From positions 4,356,501-4,420,500 of the forward strand of contig NC_037644.1 of assembly GCF_003254395.2 (NCBI RefSeq): a stretch of 64,000 nt of DNA, given 5' to 3'. The notes under the pieces were generated by a model that saw only the letters and a list, made by a program, of their open reading frames with translations, searched no databases and had not been told where the DNA came from. A program made the translations under genes and the position numbers. Positions 1-13,025 of the stretch are shown here, piece after piece; the stretch's first letter is position 1; every line of letters starts with the position of its first letter. This stretch comes from Apis mellifera (Eukaryota > Arthropoda > Insecta > Hymenoptera > Apidae).

Positions 1-836
1 CATAAATATTATAAAAATTACATATAAATAAATATTATAAATATATATTATATTATAAAAATAGTTATATTATATTTTTAAAATTTTATAAATAAAATCT
101 ATGAATTACTGGATAAAAAATAAAAAAATGTGTTTAATAACAATTTTTAATCTTTTCGAGATAAATCTTTTTCTTAATTCTTCAAACTATATATTTTTAT
201 TAGCATCTATTTCAAATTTGTAAATATTTAAAAATGTTTTTAAAAATTTGAAAAATATTCAGTTATTTAGTTGAAAAATATTTATCATTTAATTAATTTT
301 TTATATCTGTAAAAATATTATAGTAATTTCATTCCAAAAATTATCTTGATAAATTCATGGTATACTTATATTTTAAAAGATTTATTTTAATTAATTTGAT
401 ATTTTATATTTTTATTCAATTTTATTTTACCAAAGGAAGCAAAAATTAATCTTATATTACATATATTCAAATAGAATACATATTCCTCAAAAATTATTTC
501 ATTTAAACGTCTATACATTATCCATATATCCGATTCGCATATATTAAATTTTGATATTTTCAATATTTTTCAATTTGACCACAGATAGATAAAAATATTT
601 TATTGTATTCTACATTACAATAATAAATTTTTTTGATTGTGTATTAATTATATATAAATATATAATATAAATATCAATATATAAAAGCAAGCAAATTACG
701 ATTATATATAAATAAATGTTAACCTCTTTTTTTTTAAAAAAAAGAGACATTTTATACATTATATATTATAGTAATCCAAAAAATGATTTCTTCAAAAAAT
801 AAATGTATAAAAGGAAAAAAGGTGTTCAGTACTCAC
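1..836 (-). other. Start of the intron after exon E
   Basis: AT-rich intron sequence beginning at the exon E donor (GTGAGT, 836 downward). It shows homopolymer A/T runs and short AT repeats, including an A/T inverted run near 727-745. I see no coding potential or structured element. The next exon of the gene must lie to the left of the window. Confidence 0.7.
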
Positions 837-1133
837 CTGCAGCTGCAGCTGCAGCAGCCGCGGCCGCCGCGGGGTACTGCCATAAGGTTGGCGGCCATGC
901 GGCTGTGGCTGCGGCCGTGGCAGCGGTTGCCGCGCTTGCCGCGGCACCGATGCTACCCAACGTGGAATTTAGGCTGGAATTCAGGCTGGAATTCAGGCTC
1001 GAGCCAAGAGCGGCGTTCAGTGAGGGTGCAAGAGCTCCCGAGGGAATGGCAAGGTGGGCCGGTCGGTCTTCCCCTCCAGGTCCTCCGCAATGCACCAGGG
1101 TCGCACCGCCTACTGCCATGGCCGTGCTTGAAC
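837..1133 (-). CDS. Exon E: Ser-Ser-Leu-Asn repeats and poly-alanine
   Basis: Ninety-nine codons lie between acceptor TTGGTAG|GTTCAAG and donor GCAG|GTGAGT. The acceptor is placed there because an in-frame TGA lies just upstream and only this AG keeps phase 1; its pyrimidine tract is weak. The joined codon G|GT gives Gly. Residues 9-33 are Gly/Pro-rich. Residues 45-56 are three SSLN repeats encoded by a 12-bp DNA repeat that includes GAATTC. Residues 64-79 are Ala/Thr-rich. A conserved-looking WPPTLWQYP stands just before eleven alanines that run to the donor, so the alanine tract may continue in the next exon. The alanine codons are mixed (GCG, GCC, GCT, GCA), so this is not a simple pure GCN expansion. 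Antisense open frames here are shadows. Confidence 0.83.
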
Positions 1134-1439
1134 CTACCAACAGGCCCAATCATATGTATTTCTCTTCTCATAATATTAAATTTCTCTTCCGATACTATAA
1201 GTACGCTTATTATTATTTTGCTATATATTCTGATAATACTGATGTTATTGTATGATTATCATTGAATCAATATTGATAATTTGAAATATTGAAATTGAAG
1301 AAAGATTTAATAATTCTAATTTTAATAAGTAAAATAATAAGTTATTTCAAGGAATACATACAATGTTTAGATTAAATACATAGAAAATTTAAAAAATGTG
1401 ATTTTAAATTTAAAAATTAAAGAGTAAAATAGAAAGATT

Positions 1440-1625
1440 ATGGTAAAAAATAAATATTCAAAAATATTCGTTAAAGTTTATTTCTCAAATTTATAATTTA
1501 AATAATTTTGAATTAAATGAAATAAGATAGTATTAAAGTTAGACAGCTCCATCTTTGTTATATTCTAATCTTGTTATATTTATTATATATATCTTATATT
1601 ATATATCTTATATTTTAATCTTGTT
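1440..1625. mobile_element. Internal fragment of the same element family
   Basis: The blocks GTTAAAGTTTATTTCT and AAATGAAATAAGATAG match the interior of the copy at 8.8 kb in the same order. No terminal repeats remain. Confidence 0.3.
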
Positions 1626-4600
1626 TAATTCAATGCAAAATTAAATTATTTATTATTTGAAAAATAAGTTTTAATTGATATTTTTACATATTAACTTTTA
1701 TACTTATTTTAGTTCATAAAATTATTCTTTAAATTTTTTTTTTCGAACAATTTATATATCTTTATATTAGGAATATATTAAATTATATTATAGTTTGTGC
1801 AAATTTTTAATTATAAAAAAATTTAATACTCAGATTCGCAATAAAAAATATATTTATGCTATTATTATTGCTATTATTGTAATTATTATTTCATTTTTAT
1901 TCTTATTTTTTCAAACAGTGAAATAAATGAAATAATAATATTTAACAATATAATTTATTCTATTTATTCATCTTTTATAAATGATTTTTTTCTTTCTGTT
2001 AAAAAAACAAGCAATAAAACAATTTTAATAAATTTTAATTTACAAATTATTTTTTTTCTAATTATAATAAAATAAAATAAATTATAATAAAATTAAATAA
2101 AATTTACAATAGAATTTGTGTAAAAAAAAATATATTTAATTTTTAAAAATGTATTTAAATTTTTATGCATATTTAAGTATAATTGGTTCTACTTTTTATT
2201 TATAATTTAATATAATAACATTATTATTTCATAATAATATTTATCTATCATCTAATTTCTTTAAATTCTAAGCAATATATCTATTTAATAAATTTTAATT
2301 GTAAAACTTTTGAACAAATGTATACTCCATAAAATTTGTTTCTTTTTTTTTTGAAATTAAAATTTCAACAAAGTTATTAATTATTTTAATAAAAAGTAAT
2401 TCAAAATAAAATAAAATTTCACGATACGATTTTTAAATCATTATTACCATTCACAGTACAAATTATATTTTATTCTCTAAGTTCTTCATTAAATCATTTT
2501 CCATTAAATTATTCTCAACCAATAAATCAGCAAATTTGTATTCTAAAATATTTATTATCATCATTTATTTTCATTTAATAATTTGAAAATCGATAATTAC
2601 ATATTAAAATATATGTATATACATAGCATTATATACATAGTATTATTAATAAAGACTAAGAATGATAATTCATGAACAATGTAAAGTATAGTGGTGATTA
2701 TTTAATTTTCAAATCTATTTTCATCTTTATAGAAATGTGTGTGTAAATAATATGTCAAAAGTGTTACAAACTATTTTCTTAAAACTTAATGAAGATATTA
2801 ACTCGTTTTTCTTATAATTAAATGATAGAAAGATTATAGAGAAGTTAATTTTTTAATGTACAATATATCCTTTCAAACTTACTAAAGAGAAAATCTCTCT
2901 CATTTCCAACATTTTCTTAATGCAAAATATATGATATATAATTTTTCATATTTCTTATTAAGATAGCTATTATTGAATAACATGTATATATCAGTAATAT
3001 ATATTTACATATAAATCATTTTCTTTTATTTTAAAAAATTCATTTCAGAGAGAAACTTCGGACAAAAAGAAACAAAATATTTTATTAAATATTTAAAATG
3101 ATGTCCTTAAAGGTCCAATATATTAAATTCTTTTCAAATGCTCTCCTGAATGATTTGAATATATATAATCAAAGAATTATTAAATATAAACAATATTCTT
3201 GTATCTTTTTTAATATTATTAAATGTTCGATTTGTTATATACAAAAAATTAATTGCTGTTATTATTTAATTATATAAAAATGAAATTGATATTTTAATGA
3301 ATTGATATTTTCTTAGATATTTAGTTAGATTCTAATAAAAGTTTACGTTTTATTTTACTATGTTTGCATTTAACATATAGGCCGAATAGAATAGTGCATT
3401 AAAAATACTATTTCAGCGTTGTATAACAATGAATGACTACAACGAAAATTTCTGTTTTTTGTTTATTAGATGAAACAGTCATCTTTTTTCTCATCTTGAT
3501 TAGTCATTTCCTTTTATCTTCATCTTAACTATGATTCATATCGGAATTGATAAAAGATTATATCTGATATTACCACTATTCGTGATCGATTTGAATAAAT
3601 TGCTGAATGTACTTTTATCAAGTGTGATTTTAAAATCTTTAGTAATCTTTTATTTTTTTCATAGTAATCATATGAATTTTAAAACGAAAAGAAAAATATA
3701 TATTTTAATATATAATAAATAAAATATATAATAAAAATAAAAATTGAAAATTATAAATAATTATAATTAAATAATAAAGAGATAAAAAGATAATTTTAGA
3801 TATTTTATAAGATAATTAATGATAAATTATATAATTAAATGGTAAACAAAAAAATTTTATATTTTTTTAAAAATTTTTATATTTTTAATAAATATTTTCT
3901 CTTTTAATTTCTTATGGAAATTCTAATTTTTAATTAATCTCTTAATTTATTTCTTGTACAATTTTATATTATAATAAATATAAAAGAAATAGTATCTCGA
4001 ATACTATCATTAATAAAAAATTATTTGTAAAAAATGTAAAAAATTTTATATCTAAATTGAAAATTATATTTAATTTGAAATTGATGTTGAATATATTTGC
4101 ATTATATATATTTACAATGTATTAACTGTTAAAATATTTGAGAAATTAACTGAGTATGTTACGAAATTAGCAAAAATATATAATATTGAGAAATCTATGA
4201 TTATTAATATTAAAAAAATAGAAGAATGAAATGAAAAATTATTTGAAAATTGCATATTCCTTTATATATTAAAAAATTTGTATAATTTGGTAATTGTGGC
4301 TAAAAAAGTAGAAATTCTAATTTTTTTTAATAAAAACAATTTTCAATTTTGTTGTAAATAAGCATATTACTTTTTTCAAAATGTACAAATGTACAAAATA
4401 TAAATTCATATAAAAAAAAAAATTCTGCTTTATTATCCGAAAATTCTTTGATCTAAAAATCTTATCTCTTTATCAGTACTGATAATAAAAGTTTTATTAT
4501 AATATCAATAACATACATAATATTTTAAACTTTTCATATTATTACTTCAAAAATTAATTCGCAAATAATACATTCTCTGAAATATTTTTTACACAAAAGT

Positions 4601-4734
4601 AGAAAAAAAATTTTTGTTAATAAGTTACTCATTGACAATTTCTAGCCTCTCAAATGAACTTGATAAAAAAAAGATATATAAAACCTTTTTCCCTATAAAA
4701 TTTTACTTGCTTCATTTCCATCCGACATATTCCT

Positions 4735-5020
4735 AATATCGGGAATATTTCTACCCCAAAGGAACGGATAATACGCCGATACACGCCGATGTATGCTGCC
4801 ATGATTCCGCTGCAAAATTATTCACGTTCAGAAAAATTCCGCTCTCATCCGCTTCTCTCGTTTCACGACGAACGATCCATAATACGGCTCGGTCGCGCGA
4901 AAAAGTATCGATATTCCACACAATGATTGGATATCTTCTGATAGGGTTCGAACGATCACCGTAGAAACGAACGAATAATTACTACCGATCTTTCGAAAAC
5001 GAGATAAGAAGAATCTCACG
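4735..5020. other. GC-balanced island in intron D-E
   Basis: About 285 bases rich in CpG (repeated CGCCGAT, GGTCGCGCGAAAA, CACGTGA at the right end) inside very AT-rich intron. No frame with splice sites was found. It is a candidate conserved noncoding element. Confidence 0.4.
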
Positions 5021-7515
5021 TGACACATTAAAATCAATAAATTTGTATTTGTTGTACAATCATTCTCATATCGCTTAGTATCGCAATAAAACCTGTGTAG
5101 TTATTAATGATTATCGATTCACTTCTTGATAATATATTACACTATTATGTATTATATATTACTATTATGTATTATATTTATCAAATATATAAGACATTGA
5201 GATTTGAATTTATTAATAAAGAATAAATAATCAATAAAATGAACACATATTGCATAATTGCAAAATGTCTTATTGACAAAGAATAGTTCTTTTAAATGGT
5301 TTCTTTTATATAAGCACAATAATAACGTATCATCCGATTCATTTATTGATTGCACTACTAATCCTTTAAAAATTTGTAGATTAATTAATTTATAGGTTAA
5401 TTTTTAAAATTCCATAACAAAAATAAAATTTATTCTATATATTAAAAGAATATAATCATATTTTTTAAAAAAAAATTTGACCAAACAAATAAAATTTACA
5501 GAATAAAAATTTATTTATTATTTATTTATTTATAATTTTCAATATTGAAAAATTAAAAATTTTTTAAATAGCAAAATATTTAAATAAATTGAGACTTCTA
5601 AATTAAAATTAAAAAAAAAGAAACTCAATCAGATAAATAATTAAATAATAATTCATTGTTAGCTAATTTTATCAATTTTAAAAATCAATAAAAACTATAA
5701 AATTCAAGTTCCTTATTTTTTTTTTTAAATTCGAATTCAGTGAATGATAATTTAATAACTTTTTCTTTTTTTCAATTTCATATGATTTACGTTATAGTTT
5801 AGTTTAAAAAAAATCTTCAATATCGAGATGAAAAAATATAGCAATGATCTATATGTAATTTCCAAATCAAATAGCGATATTAAAATATATAAAAATTAAG
5901 TTTTTATAAGAAGACAACTGTATTTAATCAATATATACTTATAAATTCAGCAAATTGTTTATGTACAATATATACAATATATATATTGATTAATATTTTT
6001 ACATATCATATTTTTTAAATTTAAAATTCAGAATTGATCTTTTAAAGATGTCTGATATATACATATATATCATGAATGTCTCGTATATAAAATATTTTAT
6101 ATAATAATAAATTTATTATTTAAATATTATTATTTAAGAAAAATCAATAATATTTTAAATTTAAAAAATTTTTATTTTCTAAAATTTTTTAATTTAAATA
6201 AATATAATTATTAGATCATTATTATTACATCAGTTACAAGTACTTTATTATACTTTGTGCTATTTATGATATCACATTTGGCATATACAAAATTGAAAAT
6301 TTCATTTTAGAATTGCTTGTCATTTCTTATTGATAATAAACATCTGAAAAGACTTATCTCATTATCTAGAATTATTTTTTTCAATTTGTTTCGGCATAGA
6401 TAAATTAGATAATTTAGTTATTATAAAAAAAAACATATTATATTGATAACTTTAAAATTTTTTTTAATCTAATTGCATAAAATTATAAGAAATTGATTTA
6501 TAAAGAAATTTCTATATTAATACTAAATAAAATTTCTATATTAAAACTAAAAGCTTTTCATTAAAAAAAAATTTAAAATTTGATATAAAAAAAAATAAAA
6601 ATTTAAATATTGATCTTTTAATATAATAAAGCAAGAAATAGAAATTTTTCTATTAATAAAAAAAATCTAATGATTCATATATCTATATTTTTTATTACTA
6701 ATTTTAGAAATTATTTGTATTTATATGTTTCATCAATAAATTAAACATTTCTTAATTTACAATTAATTATACGCACAATTCTATTTTAATGTTATATTCT
6801 ACACGTATTATAAATATCAAATTTGCAAAAACAAATTACGTATATATGGTCACATAATAAGTTACATAATAATTCAACAAAATTAATTTATCTTGGGTAC
6901 TAATTTTTTTATCAATTTTCTTTTAAGCTTCGAAAATTTTCTTTTTACAAGTTTATCGTGACCTTATGTCGTTTTGAACGATTATCTATCGTTATATCGA
7001 AGCACCATGTTCCAACATATACAATTTATCTCTCTGAATCATACACCTGCCGTAAAAATGAAAGCTCCTGAGAGTATTTTATGATATGAAGAGACAAATG
7101 TTCTTTACAACCTTACAGAATGTACTGTCAATCGTTTACATGGAAAAAGATATTACTTTAAAGAAATTAAACAAATTTTGAAAAGTTATTTAATTTTAAA
7201 ATGCAAAATTCTTTTTAATACACATGCTATTTCAATAATTAAATTACAGAAAAGTAAAAATTTAAGAAAATTTAATAAAAATACAATTTTTTACTTTCTA
7301 TTATAAATTTTACAGAATTTTCATAGAATACTGATTATATGAAAAAGTATCATATTTTTTTATTTTTATAGTGTATTTTTTGATTTATAGTGTATTTTAG
7401 TGTATTTTTTTATTATTTAATTAATTCTTTCATTATAATTTCTTCTTAAAAAAATATTCTTATAACAAATATTCTTAATATGAAAAGATGCGCACAAAAG
7501 TTTCATATTTTGTAT

Positions 7516-7579
7516 AATTGATTATAATATATAATTTTTGAATAATTGATTATAATATATAATTGATTATAATATATAA
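7516..7579. repeat. 19-bp repeat, three copies
   Basis: AATTGATTATAATATATAA occurs at 7516, 7544 and 7561; the last two copies are head to tail. Confidence 0.85.
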
Positions 7580-7989
7580 CTTTTAATAAAATACTAATAA
7601 AATAACTAATAAAAATTAAAATAAATATGTGATATTATAATTGAATTATATAATTTAAGTTTATCTTAAATAAAGTAAAGTAAAGTATATATATATATAT
7701 ATAATTTTAGCAAAGTTTTAGCTAAGAGAATAAATGATTTTAATATTTAAAGATATAAATATATAAGTATATAAATAACATAATATAACTACATATATTC
7801 TTTATAATAAAAATCATAAATATCTATTCCAATTAATAAAAATTTGTTAACAACATCCACTCTATAAAAAAATACTGGAAGAAAAATATTTAAAAATAAT
7901 TAATAAAAATCAACTTTGTAATAAAAATTCCTAATATTTATTTTATCTTTAAAAAATAAAAGTATATGAAATATTCAATCTGAAAGAAA

Positions 7990-8290
7990 AAAATGTATAA
8001 TCGCGAACGAAATTTCATCCGGGTCTTTTGGATCTTGACGCGTGGAAAGATGATTAGTTTCATACCCCTCGGACGGCGGAAGAGGAATTTTCGAAGAACG
8101 TCGACAGCCCTTCGCTGTCCTTCGTTAATATTCCGTCCAGATGTTTCAGCTCGCTTTAGGAATGCTGATGGCTGCAGCATTGCTTCAAATGAAAACAGCC
8201 ATAAGATATATTCGATAACGCTTATCTCGTGTGCGTAGGCAACCGTGTGGAAATACAATCTAATATTCTATAGGTAAGGCAGCCGCATAA
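7990..8290. other. GC-balanced island in intron D-E
   Basis: About 300 bases with CpGs and balanced composition. Short open frames exist on both strands, as expected by chance in such an island, and neither has matched splice sites. A plus-strand TATAG|GTAAGG lies at its right edge but is on the wrong strand for the gene. Confidence 0.35.
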
Positions 8291-8800
8291 CGAAGGAAAA
8301 TTCTTATGTGTAAGTAACGATGAGAATGATTCAAAAAATTATTAAATATTAATCAACTCTGTGGGAATATTTAATTTTATTGTAGAATAAGAAATACATT
8401 AATTAAATTTAATAAAGGAATCTTTTGTCTTTTATTATTAGATTATATTTAATGTCTAATATATCATAAAAAAATACAAACATTTATATATCATTGTTTT
8501 TATATAATTTGATTAAAATATGTTTAATTTTTATCCCCAAAATTTTTGGTTTGTTGCTTTGATTCTTTTATGTAAAAATTTATTGATGTATTGATATATG
8601 AATTATCTCTCAATATTATTTTTTAGTTCTAATCTATTAATTTCAAAACAAAAAAATCTAAAAAAATTTGCAAACGATTGTTTTTTTTAATTATTATTAA
8701 TAAATATATTTTATCCCTTTCTTAAAACTAATTTGTTTATATATAGGATATTAATGTTATATCTTCGTAGAATACGTTAATATATTTAATAATTTTGGAA

Positions 8801-9081
8801 ACTCACTTCTAGAGCTAAAACAAAAACAAAAAATTGATATATACAAATATTGGTTAAGGTTTATTTCTAAATATTAAATTATTAAATTATAAATAATTGA
8901 CTTAAATAAAGCAAGATAGAGATATGTGACAATAATATGATGAAGATAAATGAAGAATGAAAATGATTTATGTCTATTTTTAAAAAATTTAAATTTATAT
9001 CGTTTAATTTAATAAATAAGCTCTAATTAATATTTTATATAGCAACTTTTCTATTTGTTTCTATTTATCGAATCGATTCTC
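8801..9081. mobile_element. Diverged relative of the 49.7-kb MITE-like element
   Basis: The right end is CGAATCGATTCTC followed by TA. The interior shares the AAATTATAAATAATT and AAAGCAAGATAGA blocks with the element at 49663-49939. The left terminal repeat is decayed (ACTTCTAGAGCTAAAACA). Confidence 0.45.
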
Positions 9082-10384
9082 TAAAAATCCCACAAATATA
9101 TTACCTATACATATACTTTTATGATTATATGTATAGCGCGAAGTATTTATAAGAAATTCTCATATCTATATTTTTGAATTTGTTTTAGATTTATACATTT
9201 TATCTATATAATTTTAATAATTTTAATAATATATTTAATAAACTTAATAATTTTAATAATATTAGAATATTAAATTATATACATGTTAGTGTTAATATTT
9301 TTAAAAATATTATATTCATAAAAATATTTTATTCTAAGTACTACTAACAATAACTGAATCATAAGCTGAATTACATATTACATATTAAGCTGAATTAACA
9401 ATAAATCATTTTATATATATCATTTATATTTATTATATATATATAATAAATCATTTATATATATCAAATTTTTAAAAAAAATTTCTTATTAGAGGAAAGA
9501 GAATAAAATATTCTATATTATTATGATTTTTTTTAATATTATTAATTACATTATTGTTAAATATATCATTAATCTTTACAGAAATACAATATAATAATAA
9601 TAAGAAATACAATATAATATAATAACAATATAAATATAATAAGACAATATTTAATTTAACATATTTTTGTAATATAAGTCTCTACTTAAAAAACTTATAT
9701 AATTTAATTAAATTTTTGTCTAAATGCTAAGATTTGAGATATTCTATGAATATTTATATTTTTTTATATTATTTATTTAACATAATTTTCAACATTTTTA
9801 TGTATTATTAATCAACTCTATAAATAACATAAAAGTAAAAAATATTTATATACATTTTTATATTTATATGATGATCATACTATATTTTGATCATACTATA
9901 TAGATATTATGATCAAATTTATAAGATTTTAGAGAAATGTTCAAAATTTAAAAATTATAATTTTAATTAAAAAATATAAAGAAATTATTTTACATATTAT
10001 GGATAATATATATTTATTATTTTTTTTCGAAATTAAAAATTAAATTTAGAAATTAAATTGCATTTTCACAAAATATATTTTTCGAATTATTATAAAAATA
10101 CAAATTTCTGAAATTTTAAGATTCAATTTTACCATTTAAAGATTAATTACTATTAGAATTCAGTTTACAATTCAGTTATTATTTAACTTGGTATTTTAAT
10201 TTCGATAAATGAATGAAATTTATTAATTCAGACATTCTCTTTTTATTGAAATGAAAAATTCAAAAAAATATTGTTTCTATAAAAATAATTTTGTTTTTTG
10301 TCGAATTTTATTGAATGTAACTTATTATTATAATAATCGAATGTGGTTTTTAGTATAAAATATCGCTGTTAATAAAAAAAATAT

Positions 10385-10610
10385 CATTATAAGGTATGGT
10401 GACGCAATGGATTCGCCTTAAACACGATACACGGAACAATATACAACCAACGCACTATCAGACAGGTATGAAAAGTAATTAGCCTAGAATGAGTTTTTCT
10501 CTGTGGTTTCATATACGCGAATGTAGTTGACCCTGAGCATTATTGCGTATCAAAAGCGGATAAAAGTTACGGCAGAAAATGCTACAGCAATTCTTGATTT
10601 TGGTTTCATA
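10385..10610. other. GC-balanced island in intron D-E
   Basis: Around 220 bases of balanced sequence (GGTGACGCAATGG, ACACGGAACA, AAAAGCGGATAAAAG) with no coding signature. Candidate regulatory element. Confidence 0.35.
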
Positions 10611-12665
10611 TGCATAAAATGAGATAAAATGAAATCATATAATTTTGATATTAATTAAATTATATAATAAAAAATTAGGATTATAATTGATTTTTAGAAT
10701 TTTTTTACTAAATAGTATATAATTAATATTAATAATTTTCTTTAGAAAAAAAAATTAATAATTTTAGCATTCTTCATATAATATTTTATTTTATGATTTA
10801 AAAAAAAGGGAGGGGAATTATTCTTAAGATTTTTTTTTTATCAATAATTTTTTTAATTTATAAAACCATAAATTAAATATGTATTTTAGTAATAATCATT
10901 TAAAAACTTGATTTATTAACATTTTCAATATTGAATTAAGATTTTGTTGCACTAAATTTGAATAATGATATAAAATAATATATAATGATATAAAAATGTA
11001 CATAGAATAATAATAATGTATTGCATATGAAATGTTCCGTTTCACATGGAAATGTAATATTATTAAGAAAAGCAAAAAACATATTAATTTATACATAAAT
11101 ATGTAAATGTAATAAAATAAATATGTATTTCGTTATTATTAAAATCTAATAACAAAAATATTAATAATTTTGACTTTTTATAAAAATTGAATAAATTTTT
11201 GATGAATTTAGAATGTAAATGAGAATAATATATAGTTGTAACAAATTAAAAAATTTTTAATTATTTTAGAAATAATACCTTTCGGATTTATATCTTTCTC
11301 GTATTTTAAAAAATATTCTATTCGATTTTTCTGAAAAAGATATTATTTTTATTTATATTAAATTCTCTTCAATTTTCTACTTGATGATTTTATGAATATT
11401 ATTTTTCTTTTTCTCTTTCTCTCCTTTTCTCTTCTAAAAAAAATAATAATTTACTATTTTTCCTGATATTTTCTTTTTCTTTTCAGTTAGTTTTGATTAT
11501 TCAAATTTTGATTCTGCGAAATGACCAAATTTTACGTTCATTTCTTGATACAATCTTCTTCATGACACAACCACTACAATGAAAATACTTTTTGTATTGT
11601 TTAGTTTCTTCGAAAATATTATTCTATAGTGCTTATTTATACCCTTTATTCATTATGTACATATTTTTTTTCATTACGATATTTAATTATTATAATTATT
11701 TCATTTTCGAAACGATTATAGTTTCATTTTTAAAAACTCATGAAACAATTGTACGCATTTTGTTTTTCCATTGCGTAGTAATATCGAAAACAATCCTCAA
11801 TCCTCTTATGATTTTATTTGTTTCCTTTTTAATTTAAAATTATTATAATAATCATTTTTTTAATGACAATTCTTTTTATTATCTTCGAATTAATCTTCTA
11901 ACTAATCGAATTATCTTCGAAATTATTTTATATACACAATGTTTGCTTTTTTTTAAGTAAAGGAAATAAATATTTATTAATAATATCGAAACAAATTTTG
12001 AATTGGTGAAATTAGAAGATTTTTCTGTGTAATATTTTTATCAATAATAAACTTATTTCAATTTTTTTTTCCTTTATATTTATAATATACTAAATTCATT
12101 TAAAAATCCTAATATTGTATTTTAACATAGAAAAAATATTATATAAATATTATAAAATTTAATATTTCGTATAAATAAATAAATATAATATGCAATTGAT
12201 AATAAAAAATTATTATAATCTTAAAATATCAATAATGAATTAATAAAAACAAATAATTTATATTATGGCATAATATATATGTATATATAGAATTAAAAAT
12301 TATTTATAATTTTATAAATTGAAAAGAATTTTATAAATAATTAAAAGATATGAAATTAATTGTATATAAAAAAATTAAAAAAGAAAAAAATTTATCGAAG
12401 ATTTTTGTTCGCATTAGATATGCGACTTCAATTATCAGTAAAAGTTTGCGCATTCCAGATCTTATTTTTATTTTTTTGTAAATCAAACATTACAAACATT
12501 AGAAATATAAAAGAATCTGTAAAAAAAATACCAAGTATTTCAATATAAATTTAAAAACAATCAAAACAAAACGCAAGCAGATCGAAGATTTTTCATAAGC
12601 TTTTTGAAGAATCTCTTGTATAACATACTGGAAAAGGAAACTTTCGAAAAATCGTAAAAACTTAC

Positions 12666-12830
12666 CTAGATTGTCAGGTTGGAAATGATGATAGCTCGCA
12701 TGATGCGAAGTATGATGACTCAGAGAAACATTGCGCATCGAAGTGGATGTTTCCTGATGCTGCAATCTCTGTCTGGCTACCGCGATCCCGACTGGCACGC
12801 CACCGGCTCCTGCATTCGATACGACAATTC
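12666..12830 (-). CDS. Exon D: short exon ending in a His-rich stretch
   Basis: Fifty-five codons lie between a textbook acceptor (ATCTGTCTTTCAG|GAATTG) and donor (TCTAG|GTAAGT). The junction codon with exon C is G|GA (Gly). The peptide begins GIVVSNAGAGGVPVGIAVA, then an Arg/Gln part (RQRLQHQETSTSMRN), then a His/Ser cluster (SLSHHTSHHASYHHFQPDNL). It has no recognisable domain. Being short and symmetric in phase, it is a natural cassette exon, but nothing in the sequence proves skipping. The 180 bases upstream of its acceptor stay GC-balanced, unlike the flanks of the other exons, so the intron edge there may hold splicing or enhancer elements. Open frames across this flank are in the wrong phase or interrupted by the splice site. 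Confidence 0.85.
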
Positions 12831-13025
12831 CTGAAAGACAGATACAACCTCGTATAAATTTCCACTTCCATTTTCGCGCCCTTTCCGCGCGAATATTCCG
12901 TCGGCCGGCAATAAGCGGGAAATGAAAAACTGTAACGCAGATATGGTGTTCGCAATATGCGAACCTTCGTCTGATAAATCATACGACTGTGCGTTGATGT
13001 TTGAACGATTTTGCATGCTATGCTC
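12831..13025. other. GC-balanced flank upstream of exon D
   Basis: The intron side of exon D's acceptor stays CpG-rich for about 190 bases (CGCGCCCTTTCCGCGCGAAT and GTCGGCCGGC). Other exons drop to A/T background faster. It may carry splicing or enhancer signals. Confidence 0.4.

Larger units (their letters stand above)
1134..12665 (-). other. Intron D-E (about 11.5 kb)
   Basis: Long, extremely AT-rich intron between exons D and E. It holds GC-balanced islands near 4735-5020, 7990-8290 and 10390-10600, diverged copies of a dispersed element (about 1440-1625 and 8801-9081), a 19-bp tandem repeat near 7516-7579 and many AT tracts. No convincing exon was found. The short open frames in it are chance frames in A/T-rich sequence, with Phe, Ile, Asn, Lys and Tyr dominating. 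Confidence 0.75.

Noticed and set aside
783..1265. Plus-strand frames across exon E
   Set aside because: They are antisense shadows; the minus strand has acceptor, donor and phase agreement with the other exons.
7938..8258. Overlapping frames on both strands in the 8-kb island
   Set aside because: Chance frames in a GC-balanced block, with no domain and no fitting splice sites.
12674..13016. Minus-strand frames upstream of exon D
   Set aside because: They cross a textbook acceptor and do not match exon D's phase; the sequence is GC-balanced intron edge.
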